From Cololabis saira (Eukaryota; Chordata; Actinopteri; Beloniformes; Belonidae), in contig NC_084607.1 in the NCBI RefSeq assembly GCF_033807715.1, forward strand, positions 16,726,941 to 16,790,940: a DNA stretch of 64,000 nt, in the 5' to 3' direction. The notes under the pieces were generated by a model. That model was given only the letters and a program-made list of their open reading frames with translations. It had not been told where the DNA came from and did no database searches. This document shows, piece after piece, positions 22,400 through 35,637 of the stretch (positions are counted from its first letter, which is position 1; each line of letters starts with the position of its first letter). The translations under genes and the position numbers were made by a program.

Positions 22400-23305
22400 G
22401 TAAGTGAAACAACTTGAAATAATCAAATATGCGGCTGAACAGAGTCACGGAATTGCTTTAACAAATACGTTTACGGCCGTGTGATCTAATTTGTAATTTC
22501 GCTCAACCTAAATGTCCCTTAGACTGAATCTCCAGCGTCTGACAGATATTCACAAACTGTCCATTAAATCCTGCCAAAAATACGCCTAAAAAAACACGTG
22601 ACAACGTTTCATGTCAGCAGCAGACACATTAATAACCCCCCCGGGTTTCTCACATATCAAAAAGTCGACGACGTGCGATCCAGAGAGGAAAGTTGTCTAA
22701 TGACGTCTTTTTTCTGTCTTTCCTTTTTTTTTTTTTTTTACACGGCTGCTAACGTGGCTAATGCTATCAGAAGTTTCCCTTTCATGAGCATATCATTAGT
22801 TTCTCACCACAAACCCCTGCTTAATCTAGCAATGTTTATAATTAGTGTATTGTTGCCGGCTTTCATTTTTGGTACAACTTAAAAGTTCCCCGATACAGCT
22901 GTTTTTAAGACTACAGATGCGTTTTTGTAGCTACGTGCTTGAGTGCTTGCGTTATTTTGACTTTAACAAAGCTTTGTTTCTAAAGATAAAGGACTTTTCT
23001 TGTGATTTTTATGTATTTGTATAACTATTGTCACCTGAGTGAACCTGGACTGGTAGCTTGTGAGGTATGTGTGAACGTCATGTGGTGTGAGCATAACAAA
23101 CCCCCTCCCCCGTTTATGTGGCCGGTAAGAACTTAATAATCGGTTTTATCTTTGAGACTTGAGTAAAGTTAAACAAGCATAAGCAGCTTGTTCCTGTGCG
23201 AGGAAACTTTGGTGGTCGCTAGAGCCTTTTAAGTCATAAAAAAAACTATTTTCTTCTTTGACGTTTGTCCTGTATCTGTAGGCTCTCACAGGTAATAAAC
23301 GCAAT

Positions 23306-23319
<14 letters not shown>

Positions 23320-23344
<25 letters not shown>

Positions 23345-23616
23345 CACGATAATTTCTGGCATTTATCCCAATAACGATAAAAATGACGATAAAAAAATAC
23401 CAATTCAACTCCACCTTTGTAACTATAAATCTATCAACGCATTCAGTCTTTGGAGCCCCCAAAACACTGCTCTAAAAGAATACTAAATGCTAAACTACAC
23501 CAATTAAATTGAATTAATAAAAAACAATTAAATTAGTCCACCTGTACTGCAAAACTGTAATGACTCAGATCCGCCATGTTTGTTACACAAACACATGATC
23601 AACGGGATTTTATGAT

Positions 23617-23648
<32 letters not shown>

Positions 23649-23935
23649 GCTCATTTGCTTCCTTCCTTCCTTCCTTCCTTCCTTCCTTCCTTCCTTCCTT
23701 CCTTCCTTCCTTCCTTCCTTCCTTCCTTCCTTCCTTCCTTCCTTCCTTCCTTCCTTCCTTCCTTCCTTCCTTCCTTCTTTCACGCACGTCCATTTAACGC
23801 AGAACCATAAATCAGCTTTACACAAAAACGTCATCAACGGGAATTTATCGTTTTTATCGCGAGATGACAAATTCTTACCGTGGAGAATTTTTTTGACGGT
23901 ATATCGTGAACGGTAAAATATCGCCCATTCCTAAT
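23320..23935. mobile_element. Decayed hAT-like MITE interrupted by a microsatellite
   Basis: The right end, reverse-complemented, reads AGGAATGGGCGATATTTTAC, and both halves carry the ATCGTGA/ACGATAA motifs of a teleost hAT-like MITE. The left end has been lost into a TA repeat. A half copy of the TTATGGTTCTGCG palindromic MITE is embedded at 23796-23820. No coding capacity. Confidence 0.5.
23620..23776. repeat. (CTTT)n/(CCTT)n microsatellite
   Basis: A tetranucleotide run of about 155 bp that switches from CTTT to CCTT units around 23660. KEGR- and LPSF-repeat open frames here are artefacts. Confidence 0.97.
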
Positions 23936-26900
23936 AAATAAATAAATAAATAAATATATATATATATATATATATATAGCAATAGAATTATAAAGTGTCA
24001 TGCAGTTTGATGCGTTGTTGAGGTTATGTGTTGAAAGCTGTGTTGGCTTGAATTTAACTGTATAGTCAGAAGTGTGTGTATTTCATAGTTCCTGTTTATG
24101 GTTTAATAAGGGAAAAAGTACCAGGACCTTTGAGACAGAGAGAGATTTACAATATACTTGCTTGAGCTCTGCTTGTGTTTATGGTGTGTGGACCTTGTCC
24201 TAAAGTGGCCACCTATCTTGACAAACCAGCCCTGACAGCAAAAGAACGGCTTGGATTTTATCTGACATCAGTTTACATAACATTTATATTTTGGGTCCAA
24301 CGTTTTTGTTTTTTTTCCTAAGCTATGTTTATGCATTGTCTTAAGTTATAGGTTTTAACATGTGAATGTGAAACTAGGATTTGTATTTTGAGTTGACAAT
24401 TTTTATGTGGACATATTATGGAATAATTTCTGTGCTTGAGATAATTTATTTGGGTGTTTTGAAGTCACTACAAATGTAAAAATGCTTAGATAACACAACT
24501 CTTAACACATTGTTTAGGATTATGTTAATCAGGAAACATGTTATACAGTGAAACATTCAGATTTGTAGAGTATTGTGACATCAAAAACCCACACTGATGA
24601 GAATTATCCAGCCTCCCTATCTTTATCCTCACCCAACTTCACATCATACTGCATTTATCGTACCACTGAAGTGGAGAACACCAAGCTGAACTGATCTCAA
24701 GAGACTTGCAGTGTGATGGAAAGCGGGTGGAGTAGAGTTGAATGGCCGACTCCGCCCCCAAAACCAGCTGCTATGAGAAGAACAATACATACCGGTACAT
24801 GACTGAAAAAGGAGTATTTCTGGTATTTTGACCAATGGATGTCACAGATGTTTCATTAAAATGTCAGGACATAGTTTCAGCTTCTGAAAAAGGTCATATG
24901 TCACTGATGTTGAACTATAGCAGTTACAACAATGCTTAAGGTTGTTTCAATATCTACAAAGCATAATCATTTCTTAAATTAATCGTTATAATATTGATGT
25001 CAAACTACATAAAACAATAAAAGGAAGGTGAGAAATCAAAATGTCAATGGAATATCTCTGACTTTTCTAAAAATGGGGGTTTGGGACAAATGGCATTTTG
25101 AGTTACTTAATGCGTTTTTTAGTCAAAACCTGCATTCATAGTTAGATTTTAATGTAAAAGTGAGAATTTGGAAGAAAAGAAAGAAGGCGCTAGGCCTACT
25201 GATCCAAACATTTATTATGTACTTGTTTTCATATGCAATTTGTCATCATTGGTCAGTGGAACATTTTCCGCTTCATCAAAAGGAGTAGGCCCCTCCCCGG
25301 CTATTATTCAGGGTTCGGTCCCTGAGCTTCTTACACAGAAGCCAAAAGTAAAGGAAGTGCCTGTGATTTTCTTATTGCCATGGCAAATTGCCTTTGAGTA
25401 TCCTGTTTGCTTTTTCTGTGTTATGTCATTCCATTCCCATTTTAAGTATCCCTTTCAAAGTCATTCCTGATCAGAAATGAAACCTTAAGAGGCTTTTTCA
25501 AGCAAGGAGATTCATTTTTTTTTTTTGGTTTTTATTGGAAATATTAAGGGTTTTTAAAATGTTTTCTTTTATCGTCATTCCAGTTAAAAACTCTACCACT
25601 TCTGTGCGAGTATTGAACACATCTCACAGCTTCTGGTTGACATAAACCATTTTGGCGTAACAGAGGAGATTGGTCATACAATTCCTGGAATCTGTTTCTG
25701 GGACCCCACCTATGTAACTGAATGAACAGCACATGTCCCGGCTTGCTTTGAAAGCTGTATAGTGATGCCAGGTTGTAGGACTAATAAACATAAAAGGACA
25801 TGCAGTATTCATATGTTACTGCTAATTAGTGGTTTGTTGTTTTGGTTTATTTTTTTAAATCTCTGCTGAAAGCAAAACATAGATTAAGTATTACCTATTA
25901 ACGTAGTAAACAGCATGATTGCAAAATGAAATCTTAATTTTTGCATTTGGTTGAAAACCACATTTGAACTTCCATATTTTTATTTATTTTTTGTAGTATG
26001 AGACTAAAGACTAAAATATTAACTTTGTCTAAACGTAAGTTTAGACACATAACCACTATTCTACTTATCAAGTTTTAGAACAACAGGTGTTTTATCTTTT
26101 AACTGTTACTGATAAGTATTACAATGCTTTATTAGGTCTTTAGTGCATGTTATTTCTTTTGTCAGTCTGTGTGTGCTCGAGTGTGAAATGTGCTGCCATA
26201 TCTGCTGGTCGATTGGATATCTTACCGGCGTCGGAGCATAAAGGAGGAAGCCATGATGAATATTTCACAGGCCCTCTTGTCTGCACCTTCTTCCTGCCTT
26301 CTCTCCTCCCCCTTTCCCTGGGTTAGGGTTAGGGTTGTCATGACCCATTTGCTTGTGGAGGTTTTGAGTGGCCATTAGAGATTCCATCACAGCATCTGTT
26401 GGGAGCTGCTTAATGTGCGAAGCAGGTCTGTCTCTGTGTGAGAAGCAGTCTCCATCTGTGAGTTAATCAGCTGCTGCTACCTTTTGCCTCCTGTGTCTAC
26501 AAGAATTGTTTACGTTTTCAGTAATAAGTGCATTTTGCAGTCAGTGTTGATAAATCATGTTTCAGCCATGCACATAAGATCTGCACTTTTCCAGACTGAG
26601 TTGCAATTTTTTTTAGGAGTTCCCATTATGCATGTTACCCATTCACATTGAACAAATGCATTTCCATTTGTAGATATAATGAAGTTATAATTTCGAAATG
26701 TAATACTTTACAATTGTTACAAAAAAAAGTTTAGAAAATGCTATTTAAACTACTTGCTTGCAGATTGCTGCTGCCTCTGAGGAATGTTAACAGGTTCAGC
26801 TGCTTCTGATCAAATGCATACAAACTGACTTATGTTCAAGTCAACAAAGTGCCTTTCTGCTTCCCCATTTTTGCTTTCCTGTGAACTTGGATGAGTTTTG

Positions 26901-27604
26901 TGTGTTTTTTAGTTCAAGAGTCCCATGTGGCCTTTAGTTCACTGTAAAATGAAATGAAGAGTAAGCAGGCATGGCAGGTTTACTTTTATATTTGTGCAAT
27001 GCTTGGCTTCTACATTGTCAAATAAAACAGAGATTTTAAATATTTCATAGACAAAGCCATGATCTACAGTCACATGCTGAAGATTAAATCGAGCTCAGCA
27101 GCACACTGAGGAAAGCTGCTCACAACTAAACAATCTGCTGGGATGTCTTCCCTTTTATTTTTGCTCATATCTCCCCGACATTTCCTCAACATTAACCCCC
27201 CCCTACTTTTTCTTTAGTATTCATCACAGTTCAGCGTCGAGTTGTCCCTCAGACAAAGTGGATTTAATGTGCTCAGCAGTAAAATGTGTTCCGCAATCTT
27301 CACTTCCTGCTTTCAGCTGAGTTGTTTCCTGTCCTTTGACCAACTAGAAACTGACCTCAGTGTATCACCCAACTGGGGGCAGAAAAAAACTGTCAGCTAT
27401 GCTTTAAAACACGGTATGCATGTTAAGGATCTGCGGTCTCTGAAAAACAAATTATGGCCACTGGAAATTAGTAGTATTGTATACATTTTTTCCCCCCTCC
27501 AACATAACCTGTGGCTTATGTTCATATTTAATGACTTTATGTTGTAATCACTGTATTTTGATAATCACAAAGACCATAAAGGTGTATTTAAATTTTCAGG
27601 CATT

Positions 27605-27680
27605 TGTTAAGGCAGGGCAAGTTTATTTGTATAGCACATTTCAGCATCAAGGCAATTCAAGGTGCTTTACATAAGAGAAA
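27605..27680 (+). repeat. Retroposon 3'-tail-like fragment
   Basis: Contains CAAGTTTATTTGTATAGCAC and GGTGCTTTACA, a combination very common in teleost genomes at the 3' ends of LINE/SINE copies. It is short, in rab5c intron 1, and not classified further. Confidence 0.5.
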
Positions 27681-29297
27681 AAAAAACTTTAATGCGTGTT
27701 TGGACAAGGCATGATTCTGATTTCCTTGTTTGTGTGACTTGAAAAAAAGAAGAAGTTTTAAAGTGATTTTGTAATGATGCATGCAGCATATTAAAAACAA
27801 ACGTTGATCTGTCAGCCCCTGCTGCAAGACTCAAAGTATACCTCAAGAGACTTGTTTTGTCAACAAGGCAGCTATGAATGCACCTGTGTGGTCAGAAGTG
27901 GCATTACTGCATAAAGTGGCTTTTATAATGTAATTTACTTTGAACTGCTGTAATAGTTATGCCATTTAAGTTTGCAATTATTGTGCATGACCTAATTGTC
28001 AGTGTTTATTTTCATGCAACCCCATGTTTATGTGCACACTTTAGTTGATGCACGGTTTTGTACTAATTAAACGGTAGAATTGAGCTCCTTTCTTTGTCCC
28101 AGTGCACATGTATACAGGGATTGAATTACCAACCCAAATACACAAGATTGAGATACAATAAGTAAATCAACTGCTTTCAGTTTTAGTATCAGACTTGACC
28201 TGTGCCACAAATCAAAACAACTGATAAACAGTGGCTGCAATTTTAACCATATATTTTTTCTACATTCTGCACGTTTTAGTTTAGTTAGTAGTTGTCAATG
28301 GTTCATTTCCAACTGGTATTCGGTTGTATTTGAACTCAGACTAAAATGTTTAAATGCATTTTAAAACTGGTTGCAGTCGGACCAATACAACAATTCAGGT
28401 GAACCTAATTAATGTTATACCTACTAATAATTTAAAAAAAAAAACAAAAAAAAACTCCTTTTTAAAGACATACATTTTTGAAAAGTAAGAATGAAATATG
28501 TATAAAATTCAAATTTCCAATAGCCTTTTATACTTTCTAAACATTAATTGCACATAGCAGAAGATGGATGTATTTTATTTCTTGGTGAAGTTTGTCAAAT
28601 TGGGGGAAAAGTGAGAAATATTTTCAAGTTTAGGAGAATTTGTTTGTATGCGATCCCATCTCCGTGTCTGACTTTAGGGATGCGGTTCTTGATGCGATTA
28701 CGTAGTCTCAGGTTTTCTCTGCATACGTCCTTAAAAATGTTCTACATGTTGGACAAGTTTATCCCAACTGAAGGAAAACCTGCAGAGGCAAAACAGGGCA
28801 CAGCTTCAATTATGACTCTTAAGTGTTCTCCTCCAGCACTTGTTTATACAAAACAAGGTTAAATAATTAAGTCTTCACCTTAAGACTCAGTGTCAGTCAA
28901 GTTTTGGTATCAATAACCTAGATTTTCAAGTGTTTGGGCTAAGACAAAAGAGCTGAAGCTTGTTTAGATTTTTAGTTACAGGTTTTAACCAGTTTTTGGT
29001 AGTGAACTTTGGTGGTAAAATTGTCTTAAATTTTGACTCACCATTAGATTTAGTCCTTTTTTATAATGAATTGAAAGCCTGTGTTTTGTTTGTCATAGAA
29101 CTTATCTGAACGTGTTGTTTTCCAGCTCCCACTGGTGAGGCCGCTGCTTCTTCCAGCACATCGACCCGCTCGAGCTGAAGTTGACCCCATCTGACCCAGC
29201 TTCACCGGTCTTCTCCACTAAACCCAAGCCCTAAAGTCGACCACACGCCCTCTTCCCCCTGCACCGTCTTCGTTCCCACAGTTTTAAACACTGCAGC

Positions 29298-32200
29298 ATG
29301 GCAGGGCGAGGCGGACCAGCACGGACCAACGGCACTGCTGCAAGCAACAAGATCTGTCAGTTTAAGCTGGTGCTGTTAGGGGAGTCGGCCGTGGGCAAGT
29401 CCAGCCTGGTGCTGCGCTTCGTCAAAGGCCAGTTCCACGAGTACCAAGAGAGTACCATCGGAGGTGAGAGGTTTTTCTTTATGTTCCAGCGCTGGCCAGT
29501 ACTGCCAACAATGGGGGTATCAGGGTCGGCTAGTATTTGCATTCTTGCACCCACCGATGCCATTTAATTGTTACAAACAGACTTGGTCTTTGTTGCTCTA
29601 AAAGGCAGCACAGGAAGTTGAGCAATGGTACCATGGAGCACCTTTTTGGACGTGAATTGTTAGATTGATCTAACAATGCATCATTAGCATTCTGATGGCA
29701 ATACGCTGGAATTCTCGTTGTGAAAGCCTATCATTTCCGAAGGCAGCAAGCATCTTACTTAATGTAAAACAACCACCCTTATTAAGAGTTTATTAAGTTA
29801 AAGGAGGAACAACGGAGAAGCAGATTCTGGAGTTTGGTTTCATAATGAGACAAAGTCCCATATGAAAGCAGAAAAAAAATAACAGACAAATTACTATAAT
29901 ACAAAAACTCATTTCTAAGAAGTAAAACAAAATCTTGTTTCAATACTTTTTTTAGATTTAAGAATTCTATCTAACATTTTTCTTACCCCATTGGCAGAGA
30001 TATTTTAGCTTAATATCAGATGACTTTGACTAGATTTAAGAACATTACGTGTATCTCTAGTGGGGTTGTTTTTGCAGTGTAGGGTTCATTGTCCTGGATG
30101 ACCAGCACTTTTTCAGCCCCCGTTCCAGAAAGATGTGAGTTATGCTCTGGAAATAATCATTCGAGAAGTAACAAATAAGGAAATGAAAAACATTAAAAAA
30201 ATGAGACTGGTCTTTGATCGGTGGTGTTATTAACTGATTCCCAGAGCACTAATATTGAAATATCTGAGGGAAAACACGGCATCAGACGACTCTGTTCAAA
30301 ATTCAGGAAGACATTAACCAATTAAATGAGTAAAACTGAACTGCTTGAAATTATTAATTATTTCCCTTTTCAACTCAACGGTAAGAGTATAAACACAATA
30401 TTTTGGGTCATGAAAGTATCCTTGTTATAAATCTACCCGAGTGTTGTATCGATTCTTGGCTCAGAAATATATTTAACTGAGTGAAAAACCACATTTGTGC
30501 CGAAGTAGAACCAAACATGTTCTTGCCAGTTGGAGTATCTGCTTACTTGCAGGTCTTGATCTCCTCTGTTGTCATCTGTGCAGGAGAAGTGGTACAACCG
30601 GTTCTCTGCCCAAGATAACCTGACTAAAATGAGCCACTAGCCACTAACACATAACTGAAAGGCATGTTGATTATGTGGGAGACTTAACTTGAGCCAACAC
30701 TATAAACAACAAAAAGGAAGCTTTCACCTTTTGCTTTTGAGTTTTGCGTTTAATGACGTTTACATAACAACAACAAAAAGACCAAGAGGCTGAGCTAAAG
30801 ACTTTTGTTGCGGCTCATAACAAGAATATAATGATGCTTCTGAGCTGCTGAACATCTTTTCTGGAGGCGGACTCAACTGAGTGGATTTATTCTACGTTAA
30901 GCTGACTTCAGTCTGAGCAGAACAAAGGCAAGACTTTAACAGAGACGTTGGAGGGTTGGTCCAGCTGGACAAACATCAGGAACGGGTTTCCTCTGGAACT
31001 GCTGACTTCTCACACAGTTTCCCCCGCTTTTCCTCCTCCACATCTTTCCCACTGGCGTTCCACAGGCGCTGCGCTTGGCACTGCCGGCACACATCTTTGC
31101 ATGCTTCCTTTACATAAAAGGTGCCAAAGCTTCCTAATTTACAAAAACAGGTTGTCTACTGCATGAAAAGCGCAGAGGTGATCAAAGAATTAAATGTTTC
31201 CTGTCTCGGCCCAAGAGTAATGTTGCTTTAAGATGTGGGAACAGGGTCTCGGCAAAGATTAAAAAACCAGTCAGCATTTTGTGTATTCTGCTGACCTTGT
31301 AGTCAGCTGCACGCCCGGTCAAAGATTACAAAGCTTCAAAGTATGCTCGGTTTCCTCGGTCATGTGACAGTCGGCTGATTATTTAAGATGAATACAACTA
31401 AACTTCCATTCATAATCTATAATATATTCTGATGCAAAACACAATGGGTTATTGTGTTTTGGCGTGATTCCATACTTTATTTTTATGATAATGTTGCTTT
31501 TTAGTAGCACAAATTCTGAATTTTGAAAGATTGTACTCCTTTAAATGTACTTATACTATATTCTAACCTTTATCATTACAACATGACCTGTAAATATCAA
31601 AGTCCACATCAGCAGAAAATAAATGAATTTGCAACCTTCACTTGTTAAAACTGAAACAATGTTTATTTCCAGCTGCCTTCCTCACACAGACGGTATGTTT
31701 GGATGATACAACGGTCAAGTTCGAGATCTGGGACACTGCAGGGCAAGAACGGTATCACAGCTTGGCCCCCATGTACTACAGAGGAGCCCAGGCTGCCATC
31801 GTGGTCTTTGATATCACCAACACAGTGAGTAGCGTGAACCGTAGCAGTCGCTCTGCCAAGGCGGCCAGACTTATGTCATCGGTTTGTTGACCCTCGTCTT
31901 CCAGGTTGATGATTGTTCACACCCAACAGCCTGCTGCAGAACTTTGTTCTTTCATGGTTTTTACAATCAAACGTTACTTCATAATTTAATGTTCCACATA
32001 ATGAGTCCATGATTGTTTTATTTATTTTTCTTTAAGGATACATTCACTCGTGCAAAGAACTGGGTAAAGGAGCTCCAGCGACAAGCCAGCCCCAACATCG
32101 TTATCGCACTGGCAGGAAACAAAGCAGACTTGGCCAACAAGAGAGCTATAGATTTTCAGGTAAGAGGATATTTAGAGGTGTGTTACTGTAACGGATGAAT

Positions 32201-32866
32201 ATACACTGTTAAAAGTTCTTAAATGTAGTTTCTGTCTGTTTTTCTTTAGGAAGCACAAACATATGCAGATGATAACAGTTTGCTCTTCATGGAGACTTCA
32301 GCCAAGACCGCTATGAATGTCAATGAGATTTTTATGGCCATAGGTAAGTAAGCTCCTTGTGTCTGCAGCTCATAATCATTAATTAAATTTGATTATAAAT
32401 GAATAAAATGATGCTGAGTTTTATTATCCAGTACACAATGTTGCACTTCCTCTAAAGGAGTCACTTCCCTTCATGAATAAGAGAAGAATAATCCTGAAGT
32501 AATAGTGACACATTTTTCGTAGTTTCAAATTCTAAACTGTAAGCTGATTTTCTTGGTCTCAGATGACAACACATTTAACATCTTTTTATAGCAAAGTGAA
32601 ATGACTCATTTCACTTTGGCTTCGTTAAAAACTTGGAAGACTTTTGGAAATGTTTATTGGATAAAATAACGTAATTACCGGACGGTAACTTTGTCTGTTG
32701 TGTTACGTGGCGAGTTCACTAACTGTTTTTGCACCTCAAAACAGCCAAGAAGCTTCCGAAGAGCGAGCCGCAGGGCGGGACGGGCACCAGCGGGCGAGCC
32801 AGAGGCGGCGTGGACCTGCAGGAAACCGCGCCGCAGGGCAGAAGCAGCCAGTGCTGTGGGAACTAA
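29298..32866 (+). CDS. rab5c: Ras-related GTPase Rab5C
   Basis: Small GTPase that controls homotypic fusion and traffic of early endosomes. The first coding exon starts at acceptor 29126, with ATG at 29298. Coding exons: 29298-29463, 31673-31824, 32037-32159, 32250-32343, 32745-32866; 657 nt, 218 aa, against 216 in mammals. P-loop GESAVGKS lies at 28-35, the effector switch I sequence YQESTIGAAF around 50, WDTAGQE at 75-81 (catalytic Gln80), NKAD at 134-137 and ETSAK at 162-166. The C-terminus ends CCGN, the double-cysteine geranylgeranylation site. The N-terminus MAGRGGPAR favours Rab5C over Rab5A/B. The hypervariable tail differs from mammals, as expected. Confidence 0.98.
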
Positions 32867-33300
32867 TCAATCAGCTGATCCAACCAGCCCACAGCTCCAA
32901 TCCAGCGGACCAGATATCAGCCAGCTGTCAAAACCACATCCCATTGGTCAAAATCAACCCGTGACCGGACCAGCCCGCCCCATCAGCACCAACTTACTGT
33001 TTGGCAGACAAGTCCACTGGCCAGTAAGCTGCGAGACCCCACTGATGGTTGCAACTGGTGGATCAAGCAACCGACAGACCAACGAATCAATCAAATTACG
33101 CGCAATTACAGAATCAAGTTTGAATCCCCGGACCTGCCAACCCACGACCTCTCTTCTGATGATGGACACTTGACGTCACCTTGGAGGGGGGCAAAATATA
33201 TCCTGTTCATGGAAGGGGGTGGGGGGAGAAAAAGATTAGTCATTACCAGTGGCACTTAATAACGCCTTCTTGTTCATTTTTCTGTGTTTGTGTAGAGGAA

Positions 33301-34203
33301 AATAAATGAATACAACAGAGAGGAGTATAAACAGGCTCGCTGGCCCTGTCCTTTCTCTGCGCCTCCTCGCTTTCCAAATACACCAGAAATGTTTCCATCA
33401 GGGTCACGTGACGCTTGATTTACGGTGCCTGCAGCATCCTTCACTTTTCTGTCTTGTTCCTGGTCAACTACCTGAATACAATGAGGTTTGTTTTTGTTTT
33501 GTTTTCCCCCCAGGAGAGCAGGACCAGACACATTTCTTCCTCGATGGTGATCTGTAGATTGATTGATTGATTTTCATTAACACTTATCTCGCTATTATTG
33601 CTTTTGACACAGACTGGTCAGTAATGGTTTTAAAACCTGGAGCTCAAAGGTTTTATGATCATCTGTTATCAAATCATATGCAGTAAAAAAGTACTTTGAC
33701 ATTGTCACCCACACATAATTTTAGCATTAATGTAATGTTTGTAAAAGGGCAAATGCATAAAAGATTTGTCATCTTGACCAAAATCACAACTGTATTGAAA
33801 ACATTGTTGTATTTGGAAAATACTTTTCAGGTTTATAATCAATCTGTAGTTATTGTTGAGAACAATATCTTCCCAATCTTTACACATTTTGTCAGGCTTA
33901 ATTATCTTGTGATGTTTCTTTTTCTTATGTCTTAATTGTTATTTTTTTTCCTCTGGAGATTTATGGTATTAAATGCACTGGTTTTCTCATCACCTTTGAG
34001 AATTGAGACGCTATCTTCAGTTTCTTTTCCATTTCTCCGTCTTTATTTTTGCAGTTCAGATCAGGGAGGAATTGGGTTTCAACAGTTTTGCCGTCCTGTA
34101 ATGGCATCAACACCTAGCACAACAGAACCTGCTGTTTGGTGGGAGAAAATGACAGGCAAGGTTGGGGTCAATTGAGATTGGAAAGTGTAATTTTACCAAT
34201 AAA
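33301..34203 (+). promoter_or_regulatory. rab5c 3' UTR polyadenylation signals
   Basis: AATAAA occurs at 33301-33306 (about 435 bases after the stop) and at 34198-34203. Both are plausible proximal and distal sites. The stretch between them is AT-rich with no coding feature. Confidence 0.5.
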
Positions 34204-34443
34204 CAAGGGGGAAGGTATCTTTTGTTGTATGCCTGTTTTAGTCATTTAATTGTTTCGTGTTTTGAAGCCTGGGAATATCACCAGAAGTCATTCACACCAA
34301 CCTAAGTACACTTTATAAACAAAATTGTCCAGTCCTCTAAAAAAGTTATGTAAATGTCCACTAGTGACTAAACATGTACATTTAAGGTCCTCATAAGACC
34401 CACCTCTAAAGTTGCTAGTATCATTTGAAAACATAATTTAAAC

Positions 34444-35518
34444 CAGGGGTCACCAACCCTGGTCCTCCTATCCAGCATGCTTTAGATCAGGGGTGTCAAA
34501 CTCATTTTGCTTGGCGGGCCGGATTTGACCAATTTTTTTCTTGCGGGCCAAACGCTCAAAATAACAAAAACGGTGCGAAAAATTTTGTTTCTAATCCTCT
34601 TTTTTTACTATTGTTATCTAATCCAATATCAGTTTAGTTAATTTTAAAGGAAATATGCACTTTGTTTACACTCTAATTATGTAAAATATATTTCTTTTCT
34701 TGAAATTTCTTGTTTTTTTTTCAAATTATGTAAGATACTTTTAATATCATTTTACAAAGATAAACAGAAACAAGTATGTTTTTTTTTAATATTTCGCTTT
34801 TTTATAGGAAATTTAATTAAAAGCAAAATCTTTCTTATTACATCCGAGAGTGTTTCTTTGTGATTTAGAGATTTTTCCAGTACAATTAAGTGTATTTATT
34901 TTAAAAAATTTGCGCGGATATTTACGCCAGTGTGCCGAAAAAGTCAGCACTTCTCTTTTAACTGTTTTACTTTGTCACTATCCTCGTATTCAAAACTGAA
35001 ATTCTCCGAATAAATATGTTCTATCATCTTTTTTAGCAGTGATTATTTTTCCTTTTTATTCTATATTTTGCGAAAATATAGAATAGTAGTCAATAATAAA
35101 AATAAACGACTGTCTACAAAGAAATAAAATCGGCAAATGCAATCTAGAAAACTAAAAAAATTTCGAAAACTGCTCTCTTTGTGGAATAACGATGGATTTG
35201 TAGAATAAATATATTATAGGATATGCTGCGATTCATGGCAATTATTTATGCCTTCCTTTTTACTAAATTAAATTAACATTTCGTTTTTTTGCGTTGCAAA
35301 CTCCTCGCGGGCCGCGGGCCGCACATTTGACACCCCTGCTTTAGATGTTTCCCTGCTTCAACACACCTGATTCAAATTAATGGTCATCACCAGCTTGTCA
35401 TCAAGGTCTGGACAGCTCTGTTGTTGACACAGCTCCTTATATCACTGTGTGCTGAAGCAGGGTAGCATTTAAAACATGCTGGATAGGTGCTCTTGAGGAC
35501 CAGGGTTGGTGACCCCTG
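34444..35518. mobile_element. hAT element, outer copy, with a nested insertion
   Basis: The left end CAGGGGTCACCAACCCTGG and its right-end complement CCAGGGTTGGTGACCCCTG are perfect inverted repeats, continuing for a few more bases. Flanks ATTTAAAC (34436-34443) and ATTTACAC (35519-35526) match at 7 of 8, as expected for an old hAT duplication. The 34488-35338 element has inserted inside it. The remaining interior resembles the element at 40113-40340 (shared TTTAGATGTTTCCCTG and CAACACACCTGATTC). Confidence 0.88.
34488..35338. mobile_element. hAT element nested in 34444-35518
   Basis: The ends CAGGGGTGTCAAACTCATTT and, on the right, ATTTGACACCCCTG are inverted repeats. They are flanked by a perfect 8-base duplication CTTTAGAT at 34480-34487 and 35339-35346. 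The subterminal GGCGGGCCGG/GCGGGCCGC motif is typical of an abundant vertebrate hAT-type MITE. The interior is AT-rich with no transposase. It is younger than its host element. Confidence 0.9.
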
Positions 35519-35555
35519 ATTTACACTATGGCCCTGCGATAAACTGAGGACCTGA

Positions 35556-35634
35556 CAAGGATGTAGCTACCCCTGCCTTTTCGCCTGTAATGAGACGGGC
35601 TCCAGCAGATCCCCGTGACCCTGAAGAGGATTAA
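35556..35634 (+). repeat. SINE 3'-part fragment
   Basis: The sequence TACCCCTGCC followed by GAGACGGGCTCCAGCAGATC and CCGTGACCCTGAAGAGGATT matches the 3' half of the teleost tRNA-type repeat whose 5' half is seen at 48640. It is truncated at both ends. Confidence 0.5.
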
Positions 35635-35637
35635 CCA

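Noticed and set aside
23599..23870. KEGR- or LPSF-repeat proteins
   Set aside because: Translation of the CTTT/CCTT tetranucleotide repeat.
26318..26340. Interstitial telomere repeat
   Set aside because: Only about two and a half TTAGGG-like units; too short to mean a fusion point.
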